DNA from: Kitasatospora kifunensis
Lineage (GTDB): Bacteria > Actinomycetota > Actinomycetes > Streptomycetales > Streptomycetaceae
NCBI RefSeq assembly: GCF_014203855.1
Contig: NZ_JACHJV010000001.1
Span: 7,668,879-7,732,878 of the forward strand
Length of the DNA stretch: 64,000 bases
Reading direction: 5' to 3'
Part shown: piece by piece, positions 24,681 to 32,284 of the stretch
Numbering within the stretch: position 1 is the stretch's first letter
Layout: each line of letters opens with the position of its first letter
The notes under the pieces: generated by a model
Databases searched by the model: none
Told to the model about the DNA's origin: nothing
Seen by the model: the letters and a program-made list of their open reading frames with translations, nothing else
Translations under genes and position numbers: made by a program

Positions 24681-26406
24681 AGCGGGTCTGGGCGATGCGG
24701 TAGAGGCGCCGCCACAGCAGGCGGTTGAGGGTGACCACGTAGACGATCATCACGATCACGCCGACCAGGATCCGCGGGTGGTCCCCGACCCGGGTGGCCT
24801 GCGCGATGTAGGCGCCCAGGCCGTAGCCGGTCAGGTGCTGGTGCCCGTAGTCGACGACCTCGGCGACGATGGAGGCGTTCCAGGCCCCGCCCGCGGCGGT
24901 GATGCCGCCGGTGACGTAGTAGGGGAAGATCGCCGGCAGGATCAGGCTGCGCCAGCGCAGCCACCCCTTGACGCCCAGGTCGTCCATCGCCTCGCGCAGG
25001 TCGCCGGGTATCGCCGAGGCGCCGGCGATGACGTTGAACAGGATGTACCACTGGGCGCCGAGCGCCATCAGCAGCATGCTGCCCCAGTTGAGCGAGACCC
25101 CGAGCGCCAGGAAGGCGGCGATGGCGAACGGGAAGAGGAAGTTGGCGGGGAAGCTGGCCAGCACCTGGACGATCGGCTGGGCATAGCGGGTGATCCGCGG
25201 GTTCATCCCGATCCACACGCCCAGCGGCACCCACACCGCGGTGGCCGCGCAGAGCAGCACCAGCACCCGTCCGAAGGTGGCCGCACCCAGCTCGAAGGCG
25301 TGGCCGAACTCGCCGAGCCCAACCGTGCTCTGGATGTCGGTGAAGGACTGCCAGCCGCCGTACAGCACGGCGGCGCCGACGGCCACGGTGAACGCCACGT
25401 CCCCGGCCCGGCGGCGCAGCACCGGTGACTCCAGCGGGTGTTCGGCCAGGCCGAACGGGCGGGTCACGGTGTCCAGCACCCGCCCGATCGGGCGCAGCGC
25501 GCGGCCCAGCAGGCCCGGTACCACCGAGCGGCGCAGCAGGTTGAGGACCAGGCTGCGGGGCTTCTCGACGGCCTGGGACTCCTCCACCCGAAAGCGCTCG
25601 GCCCAGGCCGTCATCGGGCGCCAGAAGAGGAAGTTGACGCCGATCACCATGACCACCATGACGCCGGTGGCGATGCCGATCTCGCCCAGGTCGCCCTTGG
25701 CGGCGGCCGCCGCCGCGTAGGAGCCGATGCCCGGCAGCGCGTACTGCTGGTTGAGCACGCTGATGCTCTCGGAGGCGGCCAGGAAGAACCAGGCGCCGCC
25801 GAAGCTCATCATGCCGTTCCAGACCAGCGGGATCATGCCGCTGGGCACGTCGATCTTCCAGAACCGCTGCCACTTGGTCAGGCGCAGCACCCGGGACGCC
25901 TCGTCGAGGTCCCGGGGCTGGCTGACCAGGGAGTAGTAGAACGCGAAGGTCATGTTCCAGGCCATCGCGGTGAAGATGGCGAACACCGAGGCGCATTCGA
26001 GGCCGAGTTCGGAGCCGGGGAAGAGCGCGATGAAGGCGGTGACCGTGATGGACAGGAACGCCAGCACCGGGACCGACTGGAGGATGTCCAGGATCGGCAG
26101 CAGCACCTTCTCCGCGCGCCGCAGCCGGGCGGCGGCGCTGGCGTACACGAAGGTGAACAGCACCGAGGCGATCAGCGCCGTGAACATCCGCAGCAGCGAG
26201 CGCACGGCGTAGAACGGCAGGTCGGCCGGGTCGGTGGAGACCTGGGCGGGGGCGGTGCCGGGCAGGAACGGCGCGCCCAGCGAAGGGGCCAGCCGCAGCA
26301 GCCCGTAGAGCAGGCCGATCAGGGCCAGTGCCACCACGAGGTCGACCGTGCGCAGGCCGGGCCGCCGTAGCACGCCCCGGGCGGGTACCCGGTCCTCTGC
26401 TGCCAC
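24670..26406 (-). CDS. Fused double ABC permease, NitT/TauT type
   Basis: 578 residues from GTG 26406 (GGAGG six bases upstream). Two BPD_transp_1 domains in one chain, each about six helices: first about 20-270 with the coupling-loop region SRVLRLTKWQRFWKIDVPSG, second about 335-570 with MDDLGVKGWLRWRSLILPAI. Both have the EAA-type loop that docks on the ATPase. Tandem permease fusions are known in this transporter group. Operon with the ATPase gene, 49-bp gap. Confidence 0.93.
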   Translation of the reverse strand: MAAEDRVPARGVLRRPGLRTVDLVVALALIGLLYGLLRLAPSLGAPFLPGTAPAQVSTDPADLPFYAVRSLLRMFTALIASVLFTFVYASAAARLRRAEKVLLPILDILQSVPVLAFLSITVTAFIALFPGSELGLECASVFAIFTAMAWNMTFAFYYSLVSQPRDLDEASRVLRLTKWQRFWKIDVPSGMIPLVWNGMMSFGGAWFFLAASESISVLNQQYALPGIGSYAAAAAAKGDLGEIGIATGVMVVMVIGVNFLFWRPMTAWAERFRVEESQAVEKPRSLVLNLLRRSVVPGLLGRALRPIGRVLDTVTRPFGLAEHPLESPVLRRRAGDVAFTVAVGAAVLYGGWQSFTDIQSTVGLGEFGHAFELGAATFGRVLVLLCAATAVWVPLGVWIGMNPRITRYAQPIVQVLASFPANFLFPFAIAAFLALGVSLNWGSMLLMALGAQWYILFNVIAGASAIPGDLREAMDDLGVKGWLRWRSLILPAIFPYYVTGGITAAGGAWNASIVAEVVDYGHQHLTGYGLGAYIAQATRVGDHPRILVGVIVMIVYVVTLNRLLWRRLYRIAQTRYAL

Positions 26407-26692
26407 TGCTCGCCTCCATGGACAGGCCGCGGCGGCGCCAGGCGGCGCGACGGCGGCGGGAGTTGGTCGTTGACGGGCGCGACGACGTCGCTGGCGCCCC
26501 GATGACCATACTGGTGTGCGGGTGGGCCAGATCCGCCAGAAGCCCTCCCAGCAGGGCTTTTAACGGCTTCTCTACGGTCCCGGTCGTCTTGCACCCTAAC
26601 GACCACCGCCCCCGCGGCGGTGGCCCGTCAGGGCCCGCGCGGGGGCGGCATGGTGAACGCCGGATGAATCGACTCCGGATGAACTACGCGAC
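26407..26692. other. Non-coding region with two hairpins
   Basis: Promoter region of the transporter operon. AAGCCCT/AGGGCTT (26540-26546, 26553-26559) followed by T residues looks like an intrinsic terminator on the plus strand. CCACCGCC/GGCGGTGG (26603-26610, 26616-26623) is a second hairpin. No gene seen. Confidence 0.5.
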
Positions 26693-26773
26693 CTACCGCA
26701 GCCCCTCCGCCAGCGGCCCCAGCGCCAGTGCGGGCAGGAAGTTGAGCAGCGCCAGGATCAGCGCCTGGCTTGG
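26693..26773 (-). pseudogene. Remnant of a kdpA 3' end
   Basis: The minus strand reads ILALLNFLPALALGPLAEGL followed by Arg and TAG (stop at 26693-26695). The intact KdpA in this window ends FPALALGPLAEGVH, and KdpA proteins generally end in this helix. The match covers about 20 residues and stops abruptly; nothing upstream resembles KdpA. This is a leftover of a second kdp locus deleted next to the TetR gene. Confidence 0.7.
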
Positions 26774-26851
26774 TGGTCGGCAGCGGGCTCTGGCATCATG
26801 GGCAAGCGGAACCATGCTCCGCTTGGCGGGCTCGGCAGTGGAAGGAACGGC

Positions 26852-27445
26852 GTGGTGAACGACGGCGACGGGGGAGCGCGGCAGACGGCCCGGCCCAAGC
26901 GGGCGGACGCCCGGCGCAACGAGGAGGCTCTGCTCGACGCGGCCGCCGCGATCTTCGTCAGGTCGGGCGTCGAAGCGCCGGTGCGCGACATCGCGGCCGA
27001 GGCCGGCGTCGGGACGGGCACGATCTACCGCCACTTCCCGACCCGAGCGGACCTGATCATCGCCGTCTACCGGCACCAGGTCGAGGCCTGCGCCGAGGCC
27101 GGTCCGGCCCTGCTGGCGACCAGTGCGACTCCGCACGCCGCGCTGGCGCGCTGGATCGATCTCTTCGTCGACTTCCTGGTCACCAAGCACGGACTCGCGG
27201 CCGTGCTGCAGTCCGACGGCGCCGGCTTCGAGACGCTGCACGCCTACTTCCTCGACCGGCTCGTGCCCGTCTGCGCCCAACTGCTCGAAGCCGCGGCCGC
27301 CGCCGGCGAGATCCGCCCCGACCTGGACGCCTACCAACTCATGCGCGGTGTCGGCAACCTCTGCGTCGGCGCGGAGAACGACCCGCGCTACGACGCGCGC
27401 CGGCTGGTCGAACTCCTCATCGCGGGACTGCGCCTACCGCACTGA
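26852..27445 (+). CDS. TetR-family regulator
   Basis: 197 residues from GTG 26852 (or GTG 26855) behind GGAAGGA; longer starts upstream would run into the kdpA remnant. HTH about residues 20-65: LLDAAAAIFVRSGVEAPVRD then AGVGTGTIYRHFPTRADL. The C-terminal ligand domain has the SbtR-like FETLHAYFLDRL stretch common in streptomycete TetRs. Target unknown; it is convergent with a glycosyltransferase-like gene. Confidence 0.93.
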   Translation: MVNDGDGGARQTARPKRADARRNEEALLDAAAAIFVRSGVEAPVRDIAAEAGVGTGTIYRHFPTRADLIIAVYRHQVEACAEAGPALLATSATPHAALARWIDLFVDFLVTKHGLAAVLQSDGAGFETLHAYFLDRLVPVCAQLLEAAAAAGEIRPDLDAYQLMRGVGNLCVGAENDPRYDARRLVELLIAGLRLPH

Positions 27446-27466
27446 GGTGTGGCCTACCGCGCTGAC
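27432..27466 (+). repeat. Duplicated 3' end of the tetR-like gene
   Basis: GCCTACCGCACTGA (27432-27445, including the stop) is followed 20 bp later by GCCTACCGCGCTGA (27452-27465), one mismatch. Confidence 0.8.
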
Positions 27467-28725
27467 CGCGGGATGATTCCGGCCAGCACCGAAGAGACCG
27501 GGGCGCCACCGAGTTCGGCCCTCAACTCCTCGACGCCCTGCTGCCGTTGCTCCTGGGTGAGGGAGACGTACCGCTCGATCCGGTCGTTGAACGTGCGCCG
27601 GAACCTCGCGTACCGTCCGTCGTCCGCGAGCACCTGCTCGGCGGCCGCCACCAGGGCCGCCGTTCCGGCGAAGTCGTCGTCGGGGACGGGGTGGTGCGGC
27701 AGCACGTCGGCGAAGCGTGCGGCGAGTTGGCCGAACCTGGTGTGGCCGAGTCGGTGCACGGTGAAGGTGTGCGCGTAGTGCTGCTCGTGGAGCGCCAGGG
27801 GCAGCTGCCCGAGCGTCATCGACTCGTGCAGCGCGGTCAGTCCGGGGGCGAGCAGACAGTGCGGCGTACCGGCCACCTGCCGCAGCAGCTCGCGCTGCGG
27901 CAGGAACCGGTAGTCGGCCCTGCGCCCTGCGACCGAGACGCGGCTCTCCCGGCGCCCGCCGAAAGGGCCGCCACAGACCAGGACGCGCGGGAACCGCGGC
28001 CAGTCGCGCAGCAGGTCCGGAATCCAGCGGCGCAGCAGCCGCAGGTACCCGTCGTTGGCGTCGAAGTCCAGCAGGAAGTTCTTGAACCCGCCGATGTTGA
28101 CCAGGAGTTCATACTGCGGATCGGTGGCGCGCGGCACGGTCCGCAGTCCTTCGAGATCGATGATGGAGCCGGTCAGGTGCAGCTCGGGCCCGGTCCCGGT
28201 CCCGGTCCCGCTCGCGAGGACGGTGGCGAACTCGGCCATGCGCTCGGGCACTCCTGGGAAGTTCTGGACCACGCTGTGCGAGGCGAGCAGGTGGGCCGCG
28301 ACGATCCGCTCGTGTGGTGACAGCCGGCTCAGGTGCTCGTCGGCGGCCGCGAAGGAGCGGCGCGGCAGGCCGACGCACAGCTCGTGGATCTCGGCCAGCG
28401 GGCGGGTGAGCCGCCAGAAGCTAAACAGGCTGTCCACCATGAGCGCCGGACGGCCTGCCATCACCGCCCGCACGACCAGGTCGGCGTCCATGACCGAGAC
28501 CACCTGGTCGCAGCTCGCCAGCAACTCGTCCATCAGGCCGGACCGCTCGCCGCTCTCGGGGAGCTCGCGTATCTCGTGGAAGGCGTCCGCGTTGCGGCGG
28601 GCGAACATCGCCGACACGCCGTCGCCCACGAACACCCGCTCATGACCGGCGAGCAGCCGCGACACGGCCACCAGCGCGGAGGCCGGGCCGAAGCCGCAGT
28701 TCTGTGCCCCCATCAGGACGCGCAT
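27454..28725 (-). CDS. GT-B-like glycosyltransferase of unknown substrate
   Basis: 423 residues. N-terminal GAQNCGFGPASALVAVSRLL resembles the start of GT-B glycosyltransferases such as cytosylglucuronate synthases (BlsD-type), and the C-terminal half carries RVLVCGGPF and LLAPGLTALHESMTLGQLPL, matching the donor-binding GG-x-x-x and a P-G-x-x-x-x-E site. A TG repeat (TGTGTGP) sits mid-protein. Overlaps the upstream hydrolase gene by 13 bp, so both are co-translated. Nucleoside glycosylation is only a guess. Confidence 0.6.
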   Translation of the reverse strand: MRVLMGAQNCGFGPASALVAVSRLLAGHERVFVGDGVSAMFARRNADAFHEIRELPESGERSGLMDELLASCDQVVSVMDADLVVRAVMAGRPALMVDSLFSFWRLTRPLAEIHELCVGLPRRSFAAADEHLSRLSPHERIVAAHLLASHSVVQNFPGVPERMAEFATVLASGTGTGTGPELHLTGSIIDLEGLRTVPRATDPQYELLVNIGGFKNFLLDFDANDGYLRLLRRWIPDLLRDWPRFPRVLVCGGPFGGRRESRVSVAGRRADYRFLPQRELLRQVAGTPHCLLAPGLTALHESMTLGQLPLALHEQHYAHTFTVHRLGHTRFGQLAARFADVLPHHPVPDDDFAGTAALVAAAEQVLADDGRYARFRRTFNDRIERYVSLTQEQRQQGVEELRAELGGAPVSSVLAGIIPRSAR

Positions 28726-29594
28726 GTCGCCTGTCCCGGCCCGACGGAAGGCACGAGGGAAGGCCCGACGGAAGCTGCGACGGACGGCCCGACCGAAGGC
28801 ATCGCGGCGAGTACCTCGGCGAGCTGCTCGGCGAACTCGGCGGGGTGCTTCGCGTAGCCGGCGTGACCGCCGGGAAAGTCCACCAGGTCGCTGCCGAGCC
28901 GTTCGGCGAGCGCGGCGGCCGGCCGGTGGATGAGATGGTCGCGCGAGTCGTGGCCGCCGGCCACCACGATCCGGTCGGCCAGCGTCGCGAGCGCGGTGAG
29001 GTCGGGAACGAAGTGGGTGGACGGCCGCATGACGTGGCCGAGGAAGAACGCGCTGTTGTCCTGGGCCTGGGGCAGCGCGGGCGCCGGCCGTCCGCCGAAG
29101 GCGGGCTGGAGCCGGCGCAGACCTGCCGCGAGCCCCTCCCGGTGGAACGTCTCGTGGACCTCGTCGAAGAACGCCAACTGCTGCTCGGCGTCCGGCAGCA
29201 GTCCCATCGAGGGCGGTTCGTGGACGACGACCGAGCGGACCCGATCGCGGTGGCGGATCGCGAGCTCCAGCGCGGTGAGGCCTCCCGAGCAGCCGCCGAA
29301 GACGTGCGCGGCCTCGCCCGGCCCGGCGACCTGAGCCAGCAGGCGGTACGCGTCATCGGCGTGCACCTCGATCCGCTGGTCCTCGGGCGGTCCGTCAAGC
29401 GGGCTGCGCGAGTTGCCGCGCGGGTCGAAGGAGAGCACGCGGTACTCCGTGGCCAGGACGGCGGCCAGCTGCTCGAACACCCGGGCGTCGAAGCCGCCGC
29501 CGGCGATGAGCAGCAACAGCGTTCCGGTGCCGCGTACTTCGAAGTGGATCCGCGCGCCCGGCACCGCGAGCGTGCCGATCTCCAGGGTGTTCAT
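28713..29594 (-). CDS. Alpha/beta-hydrolase
   Basis: 293 residues from ATG 29594 (MNTLEIGTL). Fold landmarks: oxyanion region LLLLIAGGGFD, FDPRGNSRSP, nucleophile elbow FGGCSGG (Ser in G-x-S-x-G) and a late His in PGGHAGYAKHP. Esterase, lipase or epoxide hydrolase-like. The C-terminus is a slippage-like S-V-G-P-S repeat encoded at 28725-28800. Operon with the glycosyltransferase-like gene. Confidence 0.85.
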   Translation of the reverse strand: MNTLEIGTLAVPGARIHFEVRGTGTLLLLIAGGGFDARVFEQLAAVLATEYRVLSFDPRGNSRSPLDGPPEDQRIEVHADDAYRLLAQVAGPGEAAHVFGGCSGGLTALELAIRHRDRVRSVVVHEPPSMGLLPDAEQQLAFFDEVHETFHREGLAAGLRRLQPAFGGRPAPALPQAQDNSAFFLGHVMRPSTHFVPDLTALATLADRIVVAGGHDSRDHLIHRPAAALAERLGSDLVDFPGGHAGYAKHPAEFAEQLAEVLAAMPSVGPSVAASVGPSLVPSVGPGQATCAS

Positions 29595-29801
29595 CGCACT
29601 CCAGATCGAGGTCCAGGAACCGGCCCGACAGCGGGAGGCCGCGACCAGAGTACGCAGGGTGAGGGGCCGGGAGAACGGATGGCCGGCCGCCGCCGGGAGC
29701 GGGGCGGGGTGTGCGGGCGCGCCCAGTGCCACCGCGCGCCGGTGTCATCGCTGAGGTGGCGGGGTAGCGCTGGGCGGCAGGCGCACCCCTGGTGCGGAAT
29801 C

Positions 29802-29818
29802 ACTGACGGTACGTCAGT
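29802..29818. promoter_or_regulatory. Palindrome upstream of the hydrolase operon
   Basis: ACTGACG-GTA-CGTCAGT: 7-bp perfect arms with a three-base centre, between the hydrolase start (29594) and the phosphatase stop (29833). TetR-type operator shape. Confidence 0.45.
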
Positions 29819-29832
29819 TCCTGTTCCTGGAT

Positions 29833-32031
29833 TCAAAAGGCTACGGAGCGCAGCAGCAGGAGGGCGATGTCGTCGGTGCGGCGCTTGGCCTGCTCGGCGT
29901 GCTGGACCAGGATGTCGGCCAGCTCGTCGAGTGAGTCGCCGTCGTAGCAAGCGAGTTGCTCGCCGATCCCGACCAACGCCGCGTCGAGGTCCACGCCAGG
30001 GGCCTCGATCAGGCCGTCGGTGTAGAGCGCCACCACGCTGCCCACCGGCAGTGCGATGCGGGTGAGGGTGTACGTCGCGGTGGGTTCGACACCCAGCAGC
30101 AGCCCGGCGGGTGCCTCGACCACCCGTACCACTCCGCTCGGGTCGCGGAGCAGTGGCATGGGGTGTCCCGCGCTGGCCAGCCAGGCCTGTCGGCCGCCCG
30201 GGTCCAGGCGCAGGTACGCGCAGCTGGTCAGCAGGCCGGAACCCAGGTCGGCCATCAGGCGGTTGGTCCGGGCGAGGATCTTGCTGGGGTCGGCGCCCGC
30301 CGTCGCGTAGGCGCGCACCGCGGTGCGGACCTGGCCCATCAGGACCGCGGCCGCCACGTTGTGCCCCTGCACGTCGCCGATCACCGCGCCGGCGCTGTCG
30401 TCGCCCAGGCGCACGACGTCGAAGAAGTCGCCGCCGACCTCCATGCCGTCGGTGCCCGGCAGGTAGCGGGCCGCCGTCCGCAGGCCGGGCACGTACGGCA
30501 GCGCGTGTGGCAGCAGGCTCTCCTGCAAGCCTCGGGCGAGTTCGAGCTTGGTGTCGTACAGGCGCGCGCGGTCCAGTGCCTGGGCGATCAGGCCGCCCAC
30601 CGAGGTGAGCACGGCGCGGTCGTCGGTGGCGAAGCGGTGCGGCTGGGCGAAGGCCAGGACGCAGGTGCCGACCAGGCGTCCGGAGGCCACCAGCGGGAGG
30701 TAGGCCCAGGCGGCCATCGAGTCCTGCAACTCCGGCCGTTGCGGGTAGAGGCGCTCCAACTCCTCGCGGGACTCGATGAAGCTGGGCACCCCCGTCATCA
30801 GGGCCTGCACGCCCGGGGTCGACGCGGCCAGCGAGGTGCCGTCGAACCCCTCCACGACGCCGGGCGGGTAGCCGTGGTGGCCCACGATGCGCAGCCGGCC
30901 GCCGTCGACGGCCAGGATCGCCACGCCCTGACCGCCGAAGGCGGGCACGATCTGCTCGGCGACCAGCCTGACCACGTCCCGCACGCCGACGGCCTCGGTC
31001 AGTGCGCTGGCGAGGTGCAGGATGTGGTAGATCCCGCCGGTGCGGGTGGGCAGCACGGGCAGGGCGGCTGCCCGCGGCATCGGCGTGTCCTGCTGGGTGC
31101 CCTCGGCCTCACCGGCGCCCGTGCCCTCGACCTTGACCTCGGCCGCCGTGACCCGGACGGTGAGGCCGAAGGCGTCCGGGTACAGCTCGAAGGACAACCA
31201 CTGTTCCGGGGGCCGCAGCGCCACGAACGAGCTCTGTGCCTGGCTGACCACGGCCGACCGGTACCGGTCCTCGTAGACGGGGTCGCGCAGCCACGGCAGC
31301 GCGCTCCACGGTTGGGCACCGAGCAGTCGGTCGGCCGGTACGCCGAGCAGTTCGGCGGCGGCCGGTGTCACCCAGCTGATCCGGCCGGTGAGATCCAGCG
31401 CGCAGACGCCCTCCGGCAGCCGGGCCACCATCGCGGAGAGGACCTGCGTCAGCCCGCCACCGTCGCGCCGCGTGGCGATCACCGTCGGTCGCAGGTCGGC
31501 CCGCACCGTGCGCCCGGCCGCAGCCGCCCTGGCCAGGCTCTGGGCCAGCTCCTCGGCGAGCGCCGCGAGCCGGTTCAGCTCCTGTTCGGACAGCTCCGCC
31601 GGATGCGAGCCGGGCCAGGCCACGAAGATCGCGCCGTAGCTGGTCCCGGCCGCGGTCAGTGGCACGGCCGCGAGGCAGAACGCGTACGGCATGGTGAGCG
31701 CGACCCGCGGGTAGCGGCGTGCCATCTGGGCCTCACCGCCCACCCAGACCAGGTGCCCGTTGCGCAACGCGTCGGCCACCGGGACCGGCGAGGTGGGCCC
31801 GATCCGCTCCCACGGCGCGACGACCTCCCGCGGCAGGCCCAGCAGCACGGCCAGTTCCAGCACGTCCCCGTCGGCGGCCCGCAGGTACAGCCCACCCATG
31901 TGCGCGCCCAGCTCGCCGATCCCGGCGGTCAGGCACCGGGCCAGCACCTGGAGGTTCGCGCCGGTCCCCGGCTCGCCTGCCCCGGGCTGCCGACGCGGGA
32001 CCTGGGACTCTGAGCTGTCCACCGTCACCAC
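29833..32031 (-). CDS. GAF-PAS-GAF PP2C phosphatase (SpoIIE/RsbU type)
   Basis: 732 residues, start GTG 32031. Domains in order: GAF (about 30-165), PAS (about 205-300, VCALDLTGRISWVTPAAAEL), GAF (about 340-500) and a PP2C_SIG phosphatase (about 525-730) with GGDFFDVV, GDVQGHN, ASAGHPMPLL and YTDGLIE, the acidic metal-binding residues in place. Soluble. It would dephosphorylate an anti-anti-sigma factor in response to small ligands or redox. Divergent from a second sensor phosphatase at 32285. Confidence 0.92.
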   Translation of the reverse strand: MVTVDSSESQVPRRQPGAGEPGTGANLQVLARCLTAGIGELGAHMGGLYLRAADGDVLELAVLLGLPREVVAPWERIGPTSPVPVADALRNGHLVWVGGEAQMARRYPRVALTMPYAFCLAAVPLTAAGTSYGAIFVAWPGSHPAELSEQELNRLAALAEELAQSLARAAAAGRTVRADLRPTVIATRRDGGGLTQVLSAMVARLPEGVCALDLTGRISWVTPAAAELLGVPADRLLGAQPWSALPWLRDPVYEDRYRSAVVSQAQSSFVALRPPEQWLSFELYPDAFGLTVRVTAAEVKVEGTGAGEAEGTQQDTPMPRAAALPVLPTRTGGIYHILHLASALTEAVGVRDVVRLVAEQIVPAFGGQGVAILAVDGGRLRIVGHHGYPPGVVEGFDGTSLAASTPGVQALMTGVPSFIESREELERLYPQRPELQDSMAAWAYLPLVASGRLVGTCVLAFAQPHRFATDDRAVLTSVGGLIAQALDRARLYDTKLELARGLQESLLPHALPYVPGLRTAARYLPGTDGMEVGGDFFDVVRLGDDSAGAVIGDVQGHNVAAAVLMGQVRTAVRAYATAGADPSKILARTNRLMADLGSGLLTSCAYLRLDPGGRQAWLASAGHPMPLLRDPSGVVRVVEAPAGLLLGVEPTATYTLTRIALPVGSVVALYTDGLIEAPGVDLDAALVGIGEQLACYDGDSLDELADILVQHAEQAKRRTDDIALLLLRSVAF

Positions 32032-32284
32032 CCTCGTCAGCGCCTGGCAGCTGTGAAGACGCTCATTTGCCTGTGAAGACGCTCATTACGGACGGTACGC
32101 CCCGAGCGCGCGGTTTTCCTTCCCCGTGTCCGAACCGGCGGCGCCGGCCCGCGACCGTGCCCGCAGCCCGACCCGCGCCGGGCCGCCGAGCGAAAGGCCC
32201 TGGCCGGCCCGTGATACCCCGCGCCGCCCCCGGTGATCGCCCGTGCGGTGGCCTGCCCGGGGCAATCGGGGGTAGACAAAAGGC

